From positions 1 to 64,000 of the forward strand of contig JAIQFN010000013.1 in the NCBI GenBank assembly GCA_020073265.1: a stretch of DNA of 64,000 nucleotides. The letters run 5' to 3'. The position numbers were made by a program, and so were the translations under genes. Below the pieces are notes generated by a model, which had not been told where the DNA came from, did no database searches, and saw nothing but the letters and a program-made list of their open reading frames with translations. This DNA comes from Terriglobia bacterium (GTDB lineage: Bacteria > Acidobacteriota > Terriglobia > Bryobacterales > Bryobacteraceae). This document shows, one piece after another, positions 1-8,574 of this stretch; position 1 is the first letter of the stretch, and each line of letters begins with the position of its first letter.

Positions 1-202
1 GCCGCTTCCATAGCGAAATGGTCGGCGCCGTGGTGTCCAGCTTCTCCTTGATGTCGTTGTAGCTGGAGCCTTCGTCCAGCATCAGTACGATCTTCATTCG
101 GACGGCCACGCTGGCCGGAAGATTGCGACGCCGCAAATGCGCTTGCAGTTCGCCCCGTTGAGTTGGAGTCAAGGTAATGCGAGAACGCAACGTCATAATC
201 AT
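1..202 (-). CDS. IS630-type transposase, N-terminal part (cut by window edge)
   Basis: The minus strand opens with ATG at 202 (or the in-frame ATG at 196) and runs off the left edge. The peptide begins MIMTLRSRITLTPTQRG and continues into a helix-turn-helix region with a KIVLMLDEG stretch and a TAPTISLWKR recognition helix. This arrangement is typical of the DNA-binding N-terminus of IS630/Tc1-mariner transposases. Only about 67 residues are present, so the DDE catalytic domain lies outside the window and it cannot be judged intact. It points away from the decayed nucleotidyltransferase gene at 297, so the insertion may have contributed to that decay (inference). A stand-alone HTH protein is the alternative. 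Confidence 0.7.
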   Translation of the reverse strand, partial: MIMTLRSRITLTPTQRGELQAHLRRRNLPASVAVRMKIVLMLDEGSSYNDIKEKLDTTAPTISLWKR

Positions 203-210
203 ATGACGTT
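189..210. repeat. Inverted repeat over the transposase start
   Basis: AACGTCAT (189-196) and ATGACGTT (203-210) are perfect 8-bp inverted arms around a 6-nt spacer. They cover both candidate start codons of the transposase. It could be an operator, a hairpin occluding the start, or coincidence. No clear element end was recognised further right. Confidence 0.4.
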
Positions 211-296
211 ACCTGGGCTAGTAAAGAGTACTTAGAGACAACCCACTAGAGCTATTGGAATTGGGTTCCTGGGGAGATGGGGCTAGAATCTTAGAG

Positions 297-1311
297 ATGA
301 CGGAAATGCCGAACCCGGCCGAGATCCAGTTCGCCACTCCGTCCGAACTCTCGCTTCTGCGGGCTGCTCTCCTGGAAGGACCTGCGGCCGCGGAAGCGGC
401 AAAGAGCTGGCTCGCCCTGCTTCGGAATGGAGAAGCTCGCTCTGGATTTCGCGGCCTGGAACAGCCTCGAGGCGATTGCTCCCGCTGGTCTACCGGAACG
501 CGAAGGCATTCATTCCCGCGCCCTGGCGAGATGATCTCCGGCTAGTGCATCACGAATATTGGGCTGACAATCAAAAACGCTTCCACCGCTTACAAGGTAC
601 TGCTGTCCTGGTTTGAGGCACATGGCTGTCCCACGCTGGTCCTCAAAGGCATGGCGTTAACCCTTCTTCACTACCGGGATATGGCGCTCCGTCCCATGTC
701 CGACCTTGACATTCTCGTGCCGGAGGACCGGGCTCCCGAAGTCGTCGGCCTGGTGCAGCGTGACGGATGAAACGGTACTCTACTACCTTCCGAGCGCGCC
801 AAGACACCGTTACTTTTACCGCTATACCCACGCGGTAGGGTTGACCCGTTCAGACCACGGAGTTCTGGACCTGCATTGGCACGTGCTTTCCGAAGCTACG
901 TTCCGAGGGGCGGATCGGTCCTTCTGGAGCAACAGCCTTCCGCTCTTGGTGAACACGATCGAGTCGAGCGCTCAATCCTACCGATCAGCTCCTGCATGCG
1001 TGCGTGCATGGCTTTGCGGCCGACGAGATGATGCCTCCGATTCGCTGGATAGCGGACGCGGTTACTATACTCCGGAGCACTCCGATGGACTGGACCCGGC
1101 TCGTGAATCTGGCCAGAGACCTGCACGTCACCATATCGCTGGGCGCCTCTTTGTCATTCCTGCGCACGACATTTCCGACCCCCATACCCGAAGAGGTTGT
1201 GGAGGAACTCAAGGCTGTGCGGGTCGACCATGCGGAGCGGCGCTACTTCGAGACACTGGTGCACCGCAACTCGGGTTGGCGAGAGGTGTTGGCCTACAAT
1301 CTCGCGATGGA
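297..1311 (+). pseudogene. Nucleotidyltransferase family protein (PF14907-like), broken by several frameshifts
   Basis: Successive pieces of one protein are read in changing frames. The N-terminus is from ATG 297. A segment with RRLLPLVYRNAK lies near 470-590. The catalytic core at about 576-767 has TLVLKGMALTLLHYRDMA and RPMSDLDILVPED, matching the LKG...RPMSDLDLLV signature of the uncharacterised nucleotidyltransferase family. A further piece at about 771-970 includes LDLHWHVLSE. The last piece, from about 970, has LLHACVHGF and PPIRWIADAV. At least four frame changes separate them, so it cannot make an intact protein. Relatives often sit beside HprK-like kinases and PqqD-like proteins, and both of those are adjacent here. 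Assembly indels are possible, but four in one kilobase favours real decay. Confidence 0.75.
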
Positions 1312-1726
1312 GTTCGAGGTGCAAGACGGCAGCGTTCTCTTTCCGGTGCTGAGCGTACGGAACGAGTGGGGAACGAAAGTGCTTTGGACGACCGACACCG
1401 GTACCGAATGGCATGGACGGAAGGGACCGCCCGGCCGCTACCGGGTGATCGCTTGGATTCCTCCGAATTTCCTGGCTGCCGGCGCCATGACGGTCAGTGC
1501 GGCAGTCCACTCGTTCCTTCCCCGGACGGAGCATTTTTGTGAAGTTGACGCAGTAGGTTTTCAGGCCGTCGACACCCTGGGAGCCGGGACCGCGCGAGGC
1601 TACTTCACGGGTCATATCGGGGCTGCAATACGGCCGAAGCTGGAGTGGACCGTGGAATACGAGGCAGGTGTCACCGGCACAAATCCAGCCCGGATGTCGG
1701 CGCCTCGATCTGATCGCGCTGTTTAG
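1312..1726 (+). pseudogene. Orphan Wzt C-terminal (O-antigen-binding) domain remnant
   Basis: In the same frame as the end of the nucleotidyltransferase remnant, the protein abruptly becomes a beta-rich domain. It contains VLFPVLSVRNEWG, PGRYRVIAWIPPNFLAAG, DAVGFQAVD and a terminal ARGYFTGHIGAAIRPKLEW. This pattern (nucleotide-free, ending in G-x-IRP-x-LxW) is that of the C-terminal glycan-recognition domain of Wzt ABC-transporter ATPases. No ATPase domain precedes it. I infer that a deletion fused the tail of a wzt gene to the damaged nucleotidyltransferase, so the locus once encoded an ABC-type polysaccharide exporter. The stop (1724-1726) overlaps the end of the converging gene at 1723 by 4 nt. 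Confidence 0.6.
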
Positions 1727-3525
1727 CTCAAGATAGTTCCTTGTGTCCCGCGATTTCCTGCCTCGTCGAGCTGCCGGCGCCTATCCACATGAGCTTTCAA
1801 CATGCCCAAGGCCACTTTGGGGGGAAGACGGCAGGGTCGACTCTTGGAAGCGCCTGCGGCGTGCAGGGTGACGGTATCGAGCTGTATCCCGGTCAACTGC
1901 TTCTGCTCCACCCGCCTGAGCCAGTCCCGATGCTCTGATCCCTGTAGGAATGGATTTTCAGTGAATAGTCCGCACTCGCGGAATGCGCTCTTCCGGATCA
2001 ACGCTCCACGCAGAGAAATGCGGGATTCGTCCTCCTGCTCGGAAGACACAACCCTGCCGCGAACCCAGGCAACTCCTGGGTCCCTCTCGCTGGCACGCAC
2101 CAGAGCATCCAGTGCGCCGGGCTGCAATCGATCGCCCGGCTCGAGCAAAACCAGCAACTCGGCAAAGCACTCCCGGATTGCACAGTTCCAGGCCAGGGCA
2201 TTGACGACCGCTTCCGGGAAGGAAAGAAATCGCACGCTCCCCGGGAGACTGGCCGCGTCGTCCGTCATGGCGCACGCCGGACCGCCGGCCGCGACGATGA
2301 GCTCCGTTCTGGGGTAGCCTTGCTCTTCAATTCCGGCCGCAAGACTCCTCAGCTCCTCATGATCTTCTTCGCAAAGATGCACAATTACGGAAACAAACGG
2401 CCGCCGCTCTCCGGCTCGGCGATTGGGCGCAGCGGTGATCCGCGCTTCTAGAGCTCCCTGAATGGCGGCCGGGATGCGCGACCGGTCGGTTCCCAAGTGA
2501 ATCGCCGCGCGCGGAATCTCATTGGAGACACGACCCAGGAATTCCAGCGTCTGGACGCCGGCGTGCGGCAGATGCACGAGAGTTTCTGACGCGAGTGCGC
2601 GCTCGATTTCAGATGGCTCCACCGGTCCCAGTGTGGTTTCTGGCACTCCAGAAAACCGCGGCTTCAGCACCAGCTTGAGCGGCAGGCTCTCTCGCAACTG
2701 CTCGCGGTATTCGTCTTCGAGAAACAGCACCACTTTGTCGAAACCAGGCTGATGCACCGTGCGGCAGCGGGTTGCAAGCTCGGGATACAGATTCAAGTTC
2801 TGGGGGTCCAGCTTGGCCGTCGAATACAACCGGTATGCGCGTGGCTCCGGGTCCAGGGCCAGGGCGAGATAATCGTCCGATATGAAGTCCAGTCCGCCCA
2901 GCAGGCACGCCAGAGAGGTCGAGGATTTGCCCGATCCTCCGCGGCCGGGCATCAGTACGGCTCGGCCGTCATACCCAACCGCCGCCGCGTGCACCAGCTG
3001 ACGGCCGTTGAGCTCCATCCACCAGTGGAGAATACTGCGAAGCGGTGCAGCCAGGACCCAGGGCGGCAGCTGTTTGCTCGATCGCACCCAGAACATTGCC
3101 TGGCGAGTCTCGCGATCCATCCCGCTGACCGACCCCTCGCCCCACTGGTAGGCGGAGCGGTATCGGAGACTGTCGAAACCCCAGATATTGCCGCTCGCGG
3201 TGAAGTCTCTCCAGGGCCGGGGTGATGGCGCCAGGCGAACGCCGGTGGTTTCCGAATCCCAGAGGCAGATTTCGCAGTGAGGATCGGCCTGCACGCCAAG
3301 AATAGGACAGGCCAGTCCTGGAACGATCGCCGGAATCAGAGCTTCGCCCGCAAAGCGGAGCCTGACAGAAGTGCCAGCCACTCGGAAATCGCGCACGATT
3401 TCGCCCGCCCGCGCGGACGCGGCTGCGTACCCTTCTTGGAGCTGGGCGAAGAAGCGCGCTTGTTCTTGTTCTGTCGCGGGTAAGCCGTCCATTGTTAAGA
3501 ACCGTCTATCGAACCGGCGTGTCAT
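1723..3525 (-). CDS. HprK-related serine kinase fused to a GT2-type glycosyltransferase domain
   Basis: This is a 600-aa protein. Residues about 50-360 look like an HPr-kinase-related domain, with the Walker A PGRGGSGKSS at 193-202 and an ISDDY motif around 215-219 in the position of the HprK Walker B. The C-terminal part (about 375-600) begins with PFVSVIVHL and resembles a GT-A glycosyltransferase. Its acidic centre is degenerate (LLEPGD where DDD or DxD is expected), so catalysis is doubtful. HprK-like kinases of this type occur with PqqD-like proteins and PF14907 nucleotidyltransferases, some in lasso-peptide clusters, but their substrate is usually unknown. The upstream gene ends 34 nt before, suggesting an operon. 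ATG 3525 is used; ATG 3492 is an alternative start. Confidence 0.75.
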   Translation of the reverse strand: MTRRFDRRFLTMDGLPATEQEQARFFAQLQEGYAAASARAGEIVRDFRVAGTSVRLRFAGEALIPAIVPGLACPILGVQADPHCEICLWDSETTGVRLAPSPRPWRDFTASGNIWGFDSLRYRSAYQWGEGSVSGMDRETRQAMFWVRSSKQLPPWVLAAPLRSILHWWMELNGRQLVHAAAVGYDGRAVLMPGRGGSGKSSTSLACLLGGLDFISDDYLALALDPEPRAYRLYSTAKLDPQNLNLYPELATRCRTVHQPGFDKVVLFLEDEYREQLRESLPLKLVLKPRFSGVPETTLGPVEPSEIERALASETLVHLPHAGVQTLEFLGRVSNEIPRAAIHLGTDRSRIPAAIQGALEARITAAPNRRAGERRPFVSVIVHLCEEDHEELRSLAAGIEEQGYPRTELIVAAGGPACAMTDDAASLPGSVRFLSFPEAVVNALAWNCAIRECFAELLVLLEPGDRLQPGALDALVRASERDPGVAWVRGRVVSSEQEDESRISLRGALIRKSAFRECGLFTENPFLQGSEHRDWLRRVEQKQLTGIQLDTVTLHAAGASKSRPCRLPPKVALGMLKAHVDRRRQLDEAGNRGTQGTILS

Positions 3526-3559
3526 GCGAGCGCGGAAGGTCCTGACTCGTAAACCCCAT

Positions 3560-5776
3560 TCACGCCCCCGTCTCCACCGGTTGCGCTCGCCTCAACAAGG
3601 AAAAGAGCTTCTCTCTAGTCTCATCCGAGTGGCTGCACCGGATGCCTTCTCGAAGATTCGCTATGGCCGCGGATAGGTTGCCTCGCTCCATTTGCTCGCG
3701 CACATGCTCAAACGCCCGCAGCGCGTAGGCCTCACCTGCTCTTCGCGACAGGGTGTCCACCTTTGCGCTGGGCAGATAGCTCCTGGCGATCTCGATCACG
3801 GCGCGCGTGTCTGCGATCTGCTCGCCGGACGCGATTACCCGAGCGCTCTCGGACCCACTGCTTCGCCGGAAAAACGCCAGCGGCTTGGGGTCATACCAAA
3901 ACGGATAGTAAACCGAAAGCCGCTGCCACATCTCCCAATCGTAAGCAGACTTGGCTTGAGGACAATATCCGCCGAGCCGCTCGTAGGCTTCGCGCCGGAC
4001 CACGATCGACGGCGTCGCCAAACGGGAAGAGCATCCGATGCGGTCCAACCAGCCGTCGATCGTACCGGGCGTCTCGCGCTCCAGGAACGACAGACCAGCG
4101 CTCCGTCCCTCTTCATCGACGTAGGCCTGCCTGCAAAAGGCCGCTCCGATATCCGGCGCCTCACGAATCCCCACCTGCATGGCTTCGTAAAAACCCGGCG
4201 CCACCCAATCGTCGTCGTGCAAGAGATGGATCCATCGCCCGCGGGCCCGCCGCACACAAACGTTGAATATCTCCGGCTGCCCGGCGCGGATCAGGTGCCG
4301 GTACAAACCGACCCTCTCTCCGGCGATCGATCGGACCGTTGCTTCGATGTCAGCCTGGAGCGAATCATCCGGACCGTCGCTCACCACTTCGATCTCCATT
4401 TCCTCCGGGCCGGGCGATCGTGCCAGAACGCTCCGCAGCGCCTGCTCCAGATAGCGACTTCGTCGATATACCGTCAGCACAACCGACCAGAAGGGCCGTT
4501 TCCGGGAGGACACCTCGGCAATTTTGGGAAAGACCACCGCAGCGGACGCGTCGGCCGGTTCATCCGCCTGCATCACTCCCAAACGGACAAGTTGCCGGCT
4601 GTCTTCCAGCTTCACCGAATGTGCCGGATCATAACAGCTAAGCGACGGTTGCTCGCTGAGCGCTTGCTCGTACCCCCGATATCGTATCGCCTCACCGTAG
4701 TGCTCCTTGCGTCTGACTTCTTCGGAAACACGGCCGTGAAAGCATGAGAAGTATTTATAGTGGAGCAGACATCCCGTTTCGACGGCGATCTGATCGAGCG
4801 GCAGATTGGTCCAGTGTTGGCCACCGGCTAGAATGCAGTCCTCATCATACTTGAGCAGTGGAACTTTGCTCAGGTAACATCTATCCTCTTTAAAGACTCG
4901 CTGCCGGAGTCCGCCGAAGTAGGCCGTCTGATTGTGAAACGGTCCGGCAGCGTTGTCGTATTCATGGTAGAAGCGGCGATCAAAGTAGGGACATACTTCC
5001 TCAAAGGATCTTCCCGGCGTGTAGCGGGTGTCCTGAATTGGCAGGTCAGAGTACATGTCCAGGTGAATTGCTTTGAAGGCTCGCTTCCCCTTGAGGTCCA
5101 ACCGCCGGCATAGGTCCACAATACTTCTATGCTCACAGTCCGGGTAATAGAGCAGCTCGTCGGTATCGACGATCACACACCAGTGATCTCGCCCATGCAT
5201 CCGAAGTATCGGCTCAAACCAGCCTGCGCCGAAGTTTGCTCGATTGAAAGAGAAATAGGACTGCCAAAGATAAACGTCAGGCTGATTGAGTAAATACTCG
5301 GCACTGCCGTCTGAGGAACCGTTGTCCACCACCAGAAACGAACGTATGCCCTTATTGCGGTAGTACTCAAGAAAGTAAGGCAGGCGAGCCAGCTCGTTTC
5401 TCAAGACCGTGCAGCAGAGTGGTTCTGCCGGCCGTGGATTGAGATATCGTGGATCCTTGCGCACCAGTCCGTAGTGGCGGAAGACCGCCTCAGGGCCCTC
5501 CTGCGTGAGCATGACATTCACAAAGTGTTTGTGGAGCAGGGCCTCGTTAGGATGATGTTCCAGCGCTTGCCGATAGACCTGGATCGCCTCGTCCAGCCGC
5601 CGCTGTCCCTGCATCACAGCGCCCAGCAGAATGGCGGCCTGGAGGTGCCCGGGGTCCAAAGCCAAGGCCTCGCGGAAGCCTGCAATCGCCGCCGCGAGCT
5701 TGCCCTTACTGTGCCAGGCTCTGGCCAGGATGTATCGGCTTTGGGCAGAACTTCCGGACAAAGAATCGTGCTGCAT
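3560..5776 (-). CDS. TPR protein with two glycosyltransferase domains
   Basis: This is a 738-aa protein without a signal peptide. Residues about 10-100 form TPR-like helices (for example GFREALALDPGHLQAAILLG). A first glycosyltransferase domain of the Glyco_tranf_2_4/GT92-like kind follows, with CCTVLRNELARLPYFLEYY, VVDNGSSDGS and the metal-binding VIVDTDELLYYP. A second GT-A domain from about residue 425 starts PFWSVVLTVYRRSRYL and contains WIHLLHDDDWV. It is therefore probably a bifunctional cytoplasmic enzyme of surface-glycan synthesis. The start at 5776 is preceded on its own strand by TATAAT (complement of 5789-5794), only 12 nt away, which may be a -10 element for a nearly leaderless transcript. 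It is transcribed with the HprK-GT gene downstream. Confidence 0.8.
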   Translation of the reverse strand: MQHDSLSGSSAQSRYILARAWHSKGKLAAAIAGFREALALDPGHLQAAILLGAVMQGQRRLDEAIQVYRQALEHHPNEALLHKHFVNVMLTQEGPEAVFRHYGLVRKDPRYLNPRPAEPLCCTVLRNELARLPYFLEYYRNKGIRSFLVVDNGSSDGSAEYLLNQPDVYLWQSYFSFNRANFGAGWFEPILRMHGRDHWCVIVDTDELLYYPDCEHRSIVDLCRRLDLKGKRAFKAIHLDMYSDLPIQDTRYTPGRSFEEVCPYFDRRFYHEYDNAAGPFHNQTAYFGGLRQRVFKEDRCYLSKVPLLKYDEDCILAGGQHWTNLPLDQIAVETGCLLHYKYFSCFHGRVSEEVRRKEHYGEAIRYRGYEQALSEQPSLSCYDPAHSVKLEDSRQLVRLGVMQADEPADASAAVVFPKIAEVSSRKRPFWSVVLTVYRRSRYLEQALRSVLARSPGPEEMEIEVVSDGPDDSLQADIEATVRSIAGERVGLYRHLIRAGQPEIFNVCVRRARGRWIHLLHDDDWVAPGFYEAMQVGIREAPDIGAAFCRQAYVDEEGRSAGLSFLERETPGTIDGWLDRIGCSSRLATPSIVVRREAYERLGGYCPQAKSAYDWEMWQRLSVYYPFWYDPKPLAFFRRSSGSESARVIASGEQIADTRAVIEIARSYLPSAKVDTLSRRAGEAYALRAFEHVREQMERGNLSAAIANLREGIRCSHSDETREKLFSLLRRAQPVETGA

Positions 5777-5920
5777 GCTCGTGGTCCATTATAATAGCGG
5801 CCGAAACGGCCCCTTCGAAAAACTTGTCACCGCAGCTAGTGTACGTGAGACGGCTTCCAGCGTGGACTTCGCCTCGTACCCGGACTGTACAGTACTTACG
5901 GATCACCCCGTACCGCTTGA

Positions 5921-6397
5921 ATGTCCATCGTTGTGGATTCGATAATAAAAGATATGGGTGAGTGGTGTTTTCGAGTCAATGCGCCATCGGTCGTCTACGA
6001 GCAATTCGACAACGAGTTGGTCGCCATTCATATGGGCACCGGTGTGTATCACAGCATGGTTGGCGTAGCCACAGACGCGTTCGTCTTATTGTCGAAAGAA
6101 GCGACCGCGGCGGAGCTGGCTGAAGCGCTCGCAACCAGGTACGCGGCAACATCCAGCGAGATCCTGACCGCGCTGGCGCCGTTTCTGGAAGAACTTCAGA
6201 AAGAACAACTGATCGTACGGGTGGAAACGCCTAAGCCGCGAGAACCCCTCCGGGTGGCTGGAGATGAGAGCGGGTTGCCATTCGTTCCGCCCAGCTTGGA
6301 GGCCTTCAAGGATCTGGAAGGTCTTCTCCTTTTGGACCCGATTCATGAAGTGGATGACGAGGGTTGGCCTCCGCCCTCCCAGCCGGCGGCGACATGA
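5921..6397 (+). CDS. PqqD-like peptide-binding protein
   Basis: This 158-aa protein has residues about 15-100 that match the PqqD/RRE-like winged-helix fold. It shows VVYEQFDNELVAIHMGTGVYHSM followed by helices ending in LEELQKEQLI. PqqD proteins hold leader peptides for radical-SAM or other modifying enzymes. The C-terminal tail (about 130-150) has a distinctive LLLLDPIHEVDDEGWP stretch that reads like a short linear motif rather than part of the fold. It is divergent from the HprK-GT operon and starts the rightward glycan operon (23 nt before the methyltransferase). With the neighbouring HprK-like kinase and broken nucleotidyltransferase it completes a kinase/PqqD/nucleotidyltransferase trio. 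No precursor peptide was recognised nearby. Confidence 0.8.
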   Translation: MSIVVDSIIKDMGEWCFRVNAPSVVYEQFDNELVAIHMGTGVYHSMVGVATDAFVLLSKEATAAELAEALATRYAATSSEILTALAPFLEELQKEQLIVRVETPKPREPLRVAGDESGLPFVPPSLEAFKDLEGLLLLDPIHEVDDEGWPPPSQPAAT

Positions 6398-6419
6398 AGC
6401 TTGCTGGCAGGCTTCCGCG

Positions 6420-7174
6420 ATGAACTTCGACCCGCGTGAAGCGGCCATGCACGGCATCGTGGCGTCGATGCGCTTCCCGGGACCCGACTATTGCGAAGTG
6501 CTGCGATGGCTGCACCAGGACTTACTACCGGAAAGCTATTTAGAAATCGGTGTCTTTCGGGGACATTCCTTGAGCCTGGCGATGCCGCCGACCATTGCGC
6601 TCGGCATCGATCCCTGCCCCGAGGTCGACGATCGCTGGAGAACCGAGACACACGTCCCGCGGATGCCCAGCAGCGAATTTTTCGCGAAGCACACCCCCGA
6701 GGAATTCTTTAGGACCGATCGTTTTTCATTCGCATTCGTCGACGGTTTGCACCAATTCGAACAGACGATCGAGGATATCTTTAGCCTGGAGGTTTACGCA
6801 CAGCCAGAATCGGTGGTCGCCGTTCACGACACCATGCCCCTTGACGAAAAAACGCCGCGCGGGACCGCCGCGCAAAATTTTATACGGGGGACGTCTGGAA
6901 GGTAATTCCATTTCTGAAGTACTACCGCCCCGACTTGGAGCTTATTACGGTCCGGACAGCTCCGTCGGGACTAACCCTGATCCGGCGACTGAATCCGTCG
7001 CGCAGGAGATCGAAGGAAGAGATCGAAGCGCTCGGCCGGTTCCGGGAGTTGCCCTGGGAGTACTACAAACAACACCGCAATGAGTTTCTGGAAACGATAC
7101 CGAACGAGCGAGGCGCGGTAGTGAGTTGGCTGCGTAGTCGGGTTTATGATCAGCATCGTAGTTCCGGCGTATAA
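6420..7174 (+). CDS. Class I SAM-dependent methyltransferase, interrupted by a -1 frameshift
   Basis: The first part (ATG 6420 to a stop near 6905) has the SAM-binding SYLEIGVFRGHSLSLA, a GIDP acidic loop and the FVDGLHQFEQ and VAVHDT motifs of Methyltransf_24-type enzymes. The sequence then continues convincingly one frame back: FYTGDVWKVIPFLKYYRPDL and onward to a stop at 7172-7174. The junction falls on AAATTTT (6875-6881), which in the zero frame reads A AAT TTT and fits an X XXY YYZ slippery heptamer. Slippage there would yield QNF-YTGDVW without a gap. A lost T in the run, or an assembly indel, is the simpler explanation. Expected joined length is about 251 aa. It overlaps the next gene by 29 nt. 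Likely role: methylation of a sugar or glycan intermediate. Confidence 0.7.
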
Positions 7175-7856
7175 CGGCGCGGAGTTTCTCGATTCGGCCC
7201 TCGCGTCGATCGAGGCCCAGCAGTTCGCCGACCGGGAAGTATTGCTGGTCGATGATGGATCGGAGGACGAACTGCGGCCTCCCGCATTCGTGCGCTACTT
7301 TCGCCAGCCGCACCAGGGAGCGTCGGCAGCCTACAATCGAGGCATCCGTGAGTCGCGCGGCGAATTCCTGGCCTTCCACGACATCGACGACCTGTGGACT
7401 CCCGGACATCTCTCACGGCTTCACGCTGCTCTTCTCGCGCATCCGGAAGCAGGCATTGCACAGGGGCGCATGCGGCAGCTCTCGGGCGACCGGATCAGCG
7501 GCCCCTATCGGATGCCTTACATACAAAGCTGCCTGTTCCGCCGAGAAGTGTTTGAGATCAGCGGCGGCCTTGACGAGACCATGCCTCTCGGAGAAGACTA
7601 CGATCTGATGTACCGCTGCTGGGAAAAAGACATTGTCAAAATCAACGTCGAGGAGGTGTCCTTAGTCTATCGCCGGCACGATGGGAACATTTCGCGCGGC
7701 AACAACTTTCGATCTCATCTGATGGTGATGAAACGGCGGGTGGACCGGATTCGATCGGGCCAGGTGGATCCGACCGAGCAGCGGCGCTTTCTTTTTCGGG
7801 ACTATATCGGCGATCCGGAAGGGGCGATCCAATGGACTCTCTGGTCAGCGTCGTAA
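7146..7856 (+). CDS. GT2 family glycosyltransferase
   Basis: This 236-aa GT-A enzyme begins MISIVVPAYNGAEFLDSAL. It has the nucleotide-binding VLLVDDGSED, the HQGASAAYNRGI stretch and the AFHDIDDLW acidic cluster in place of the DxD motif. Further on, MPLGEDYDLMYRC supplies the ED motif that usually carries the catalytic base. It lacks membrane segments, so it should work at the cytoplasmic face on a lipid-linked or nucleotide-sugar acceptor. It overlaps both neighbours (start inside the methyltransferase 3' end, stop 25 nt inside the next GT2 gene), so it is translationally coupled in the glycan operon. Sugar specificity cannot be read from the sequence. Confidence 0.88.
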   Translation: MISIVVPAYNGAEFLDSALASIEAQQFADREVLLVDDGSEDELRPPAFVRYFRQPHQGASAAYNRGIRESRGEFLAFHDIDDLWTPGHLSRLHAALLAHPEAGIAQGRMRQLSGDRISGPYRMPYIQSCLFRREVFEISGGLDETMPLGEDYDLMYRCWEKDIVKINVEEVSLVYRRHDGNISRGNNFRSHLMVMKRRVDRIRSGQVDPTEQRRFLFRDYIGDPEGAIQWTLWSAS

Positions 7857-8518
7857 TCCCGGCGCACAATAGCCGGTACATCGCTTCCGCGCTCGACAGC
7901 ATTCTCGCTCAGAAGCAACGGCCGCTCGAAATTCTGGTGGTCGACGACGGCTCCACCGATTCCACCGCCCAAATCGTGCGGGCATACGCTCCGAAAGTCC
8001 GCCTGATCGAACAGGACCAGCGGGGGCATCCGGCAGCGCGAAATGCGGGCATTGGTGCAGCGACCGGCCAGTTTCTCGCGTTCCTGGATCATGACGACCT
8101 GTGGAGTCCGGACAAGCTCGAACGCCAGATCGCCAGCTTCGAGCGCGATCCGGAGCTCGACTTGGTATTCGGCCACATACTGAATTTTTTCACTCCGGAA
8201 ATGCCGCTGGAGGAGCGTGCGCGCTTTCGCGTTCCGCTGCGGCCGCTTCCCGGATTGTTGCAGGGCGCCATGCTGGCGCGGCGGCGGTCCTTCGATCGCG
8301 TGGGACTGTTTTCTGAAAAGCGAGGCACGGGCGATTTTCTCGATTGGTACGGTCGCGCGCTGCTGGCGCGAATGAACATCGAAATGCTGCCGGAAACGGT
8401 GCTCTACCGGCGCATTCACGCGGACAACTATCAACGCACGCACAAACACCAGCGCCGGGAGTATCTGCGCGCGGTGAAAGAGCTGCTGGACCGGCGCCGC
8501 GCACTTTCGGGTGGTTAG
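7832..8518 (+). CDS. GT2 family glycosyltransferase
   Basis: This 228-aa GT-A protein begins MDSLVSVVIPAHNSRYI. Motifs in order are ILVVDDGSTDST, GHPAARNAGI and AFLDHDDLWSPDKL (metal and nucleotide site). Near the end, GDFLDWYGRAL corresponds to the acceptor-side acidic motif, followed by VLYRRIHADN. No transmembrane segment follows the catalytic domain. It overlaps the preceding GT2 by 25 nt, which suggests coupled translation, and ends 56 nt before the next gene. It may add the following sugar in the same repeat unit (inference from order only). Confidence 0.88.
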   Translation: MDSLVSVVIPAHNSRYIASALDSILAQKQRPLEILVVDDGSTDSTAQIVRAYAPKVRLIEQDQRGHPAARNAGIGAATGQFLAFLDHDDLWSPDKLERQIASFERDPELDLVFGHILNFFTPEMPLEERARFRVPLRPLPGLLQGAMLARRRSFDRVGLFSEKRGTGDFLDWYGRALLARMNIEMLPETVLYRRIHADNYQRTHKHQRREYLRAVKELLDRRRALSGG

Positions 8519-8562
8519 CGTCTTATGCTGCCATTCCAGTCGCGCACCAGGACGGCGTTGCC

Positions 8563-8570
8563 GGGAGGAA
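8563..8570 (+). promoter_or_regulatory. Ribosome binding site fixing a GTG start
   Basis: GGGAGGAA lies here with its GGAGG core 6 nt upstream of the GTG at 8575. The frame is open much further upstream, but that part lies over the previous glycosyltransferase gene, so this site decides the start. Confidence 0.75.
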
Positions 8571-8574
8571 CATC

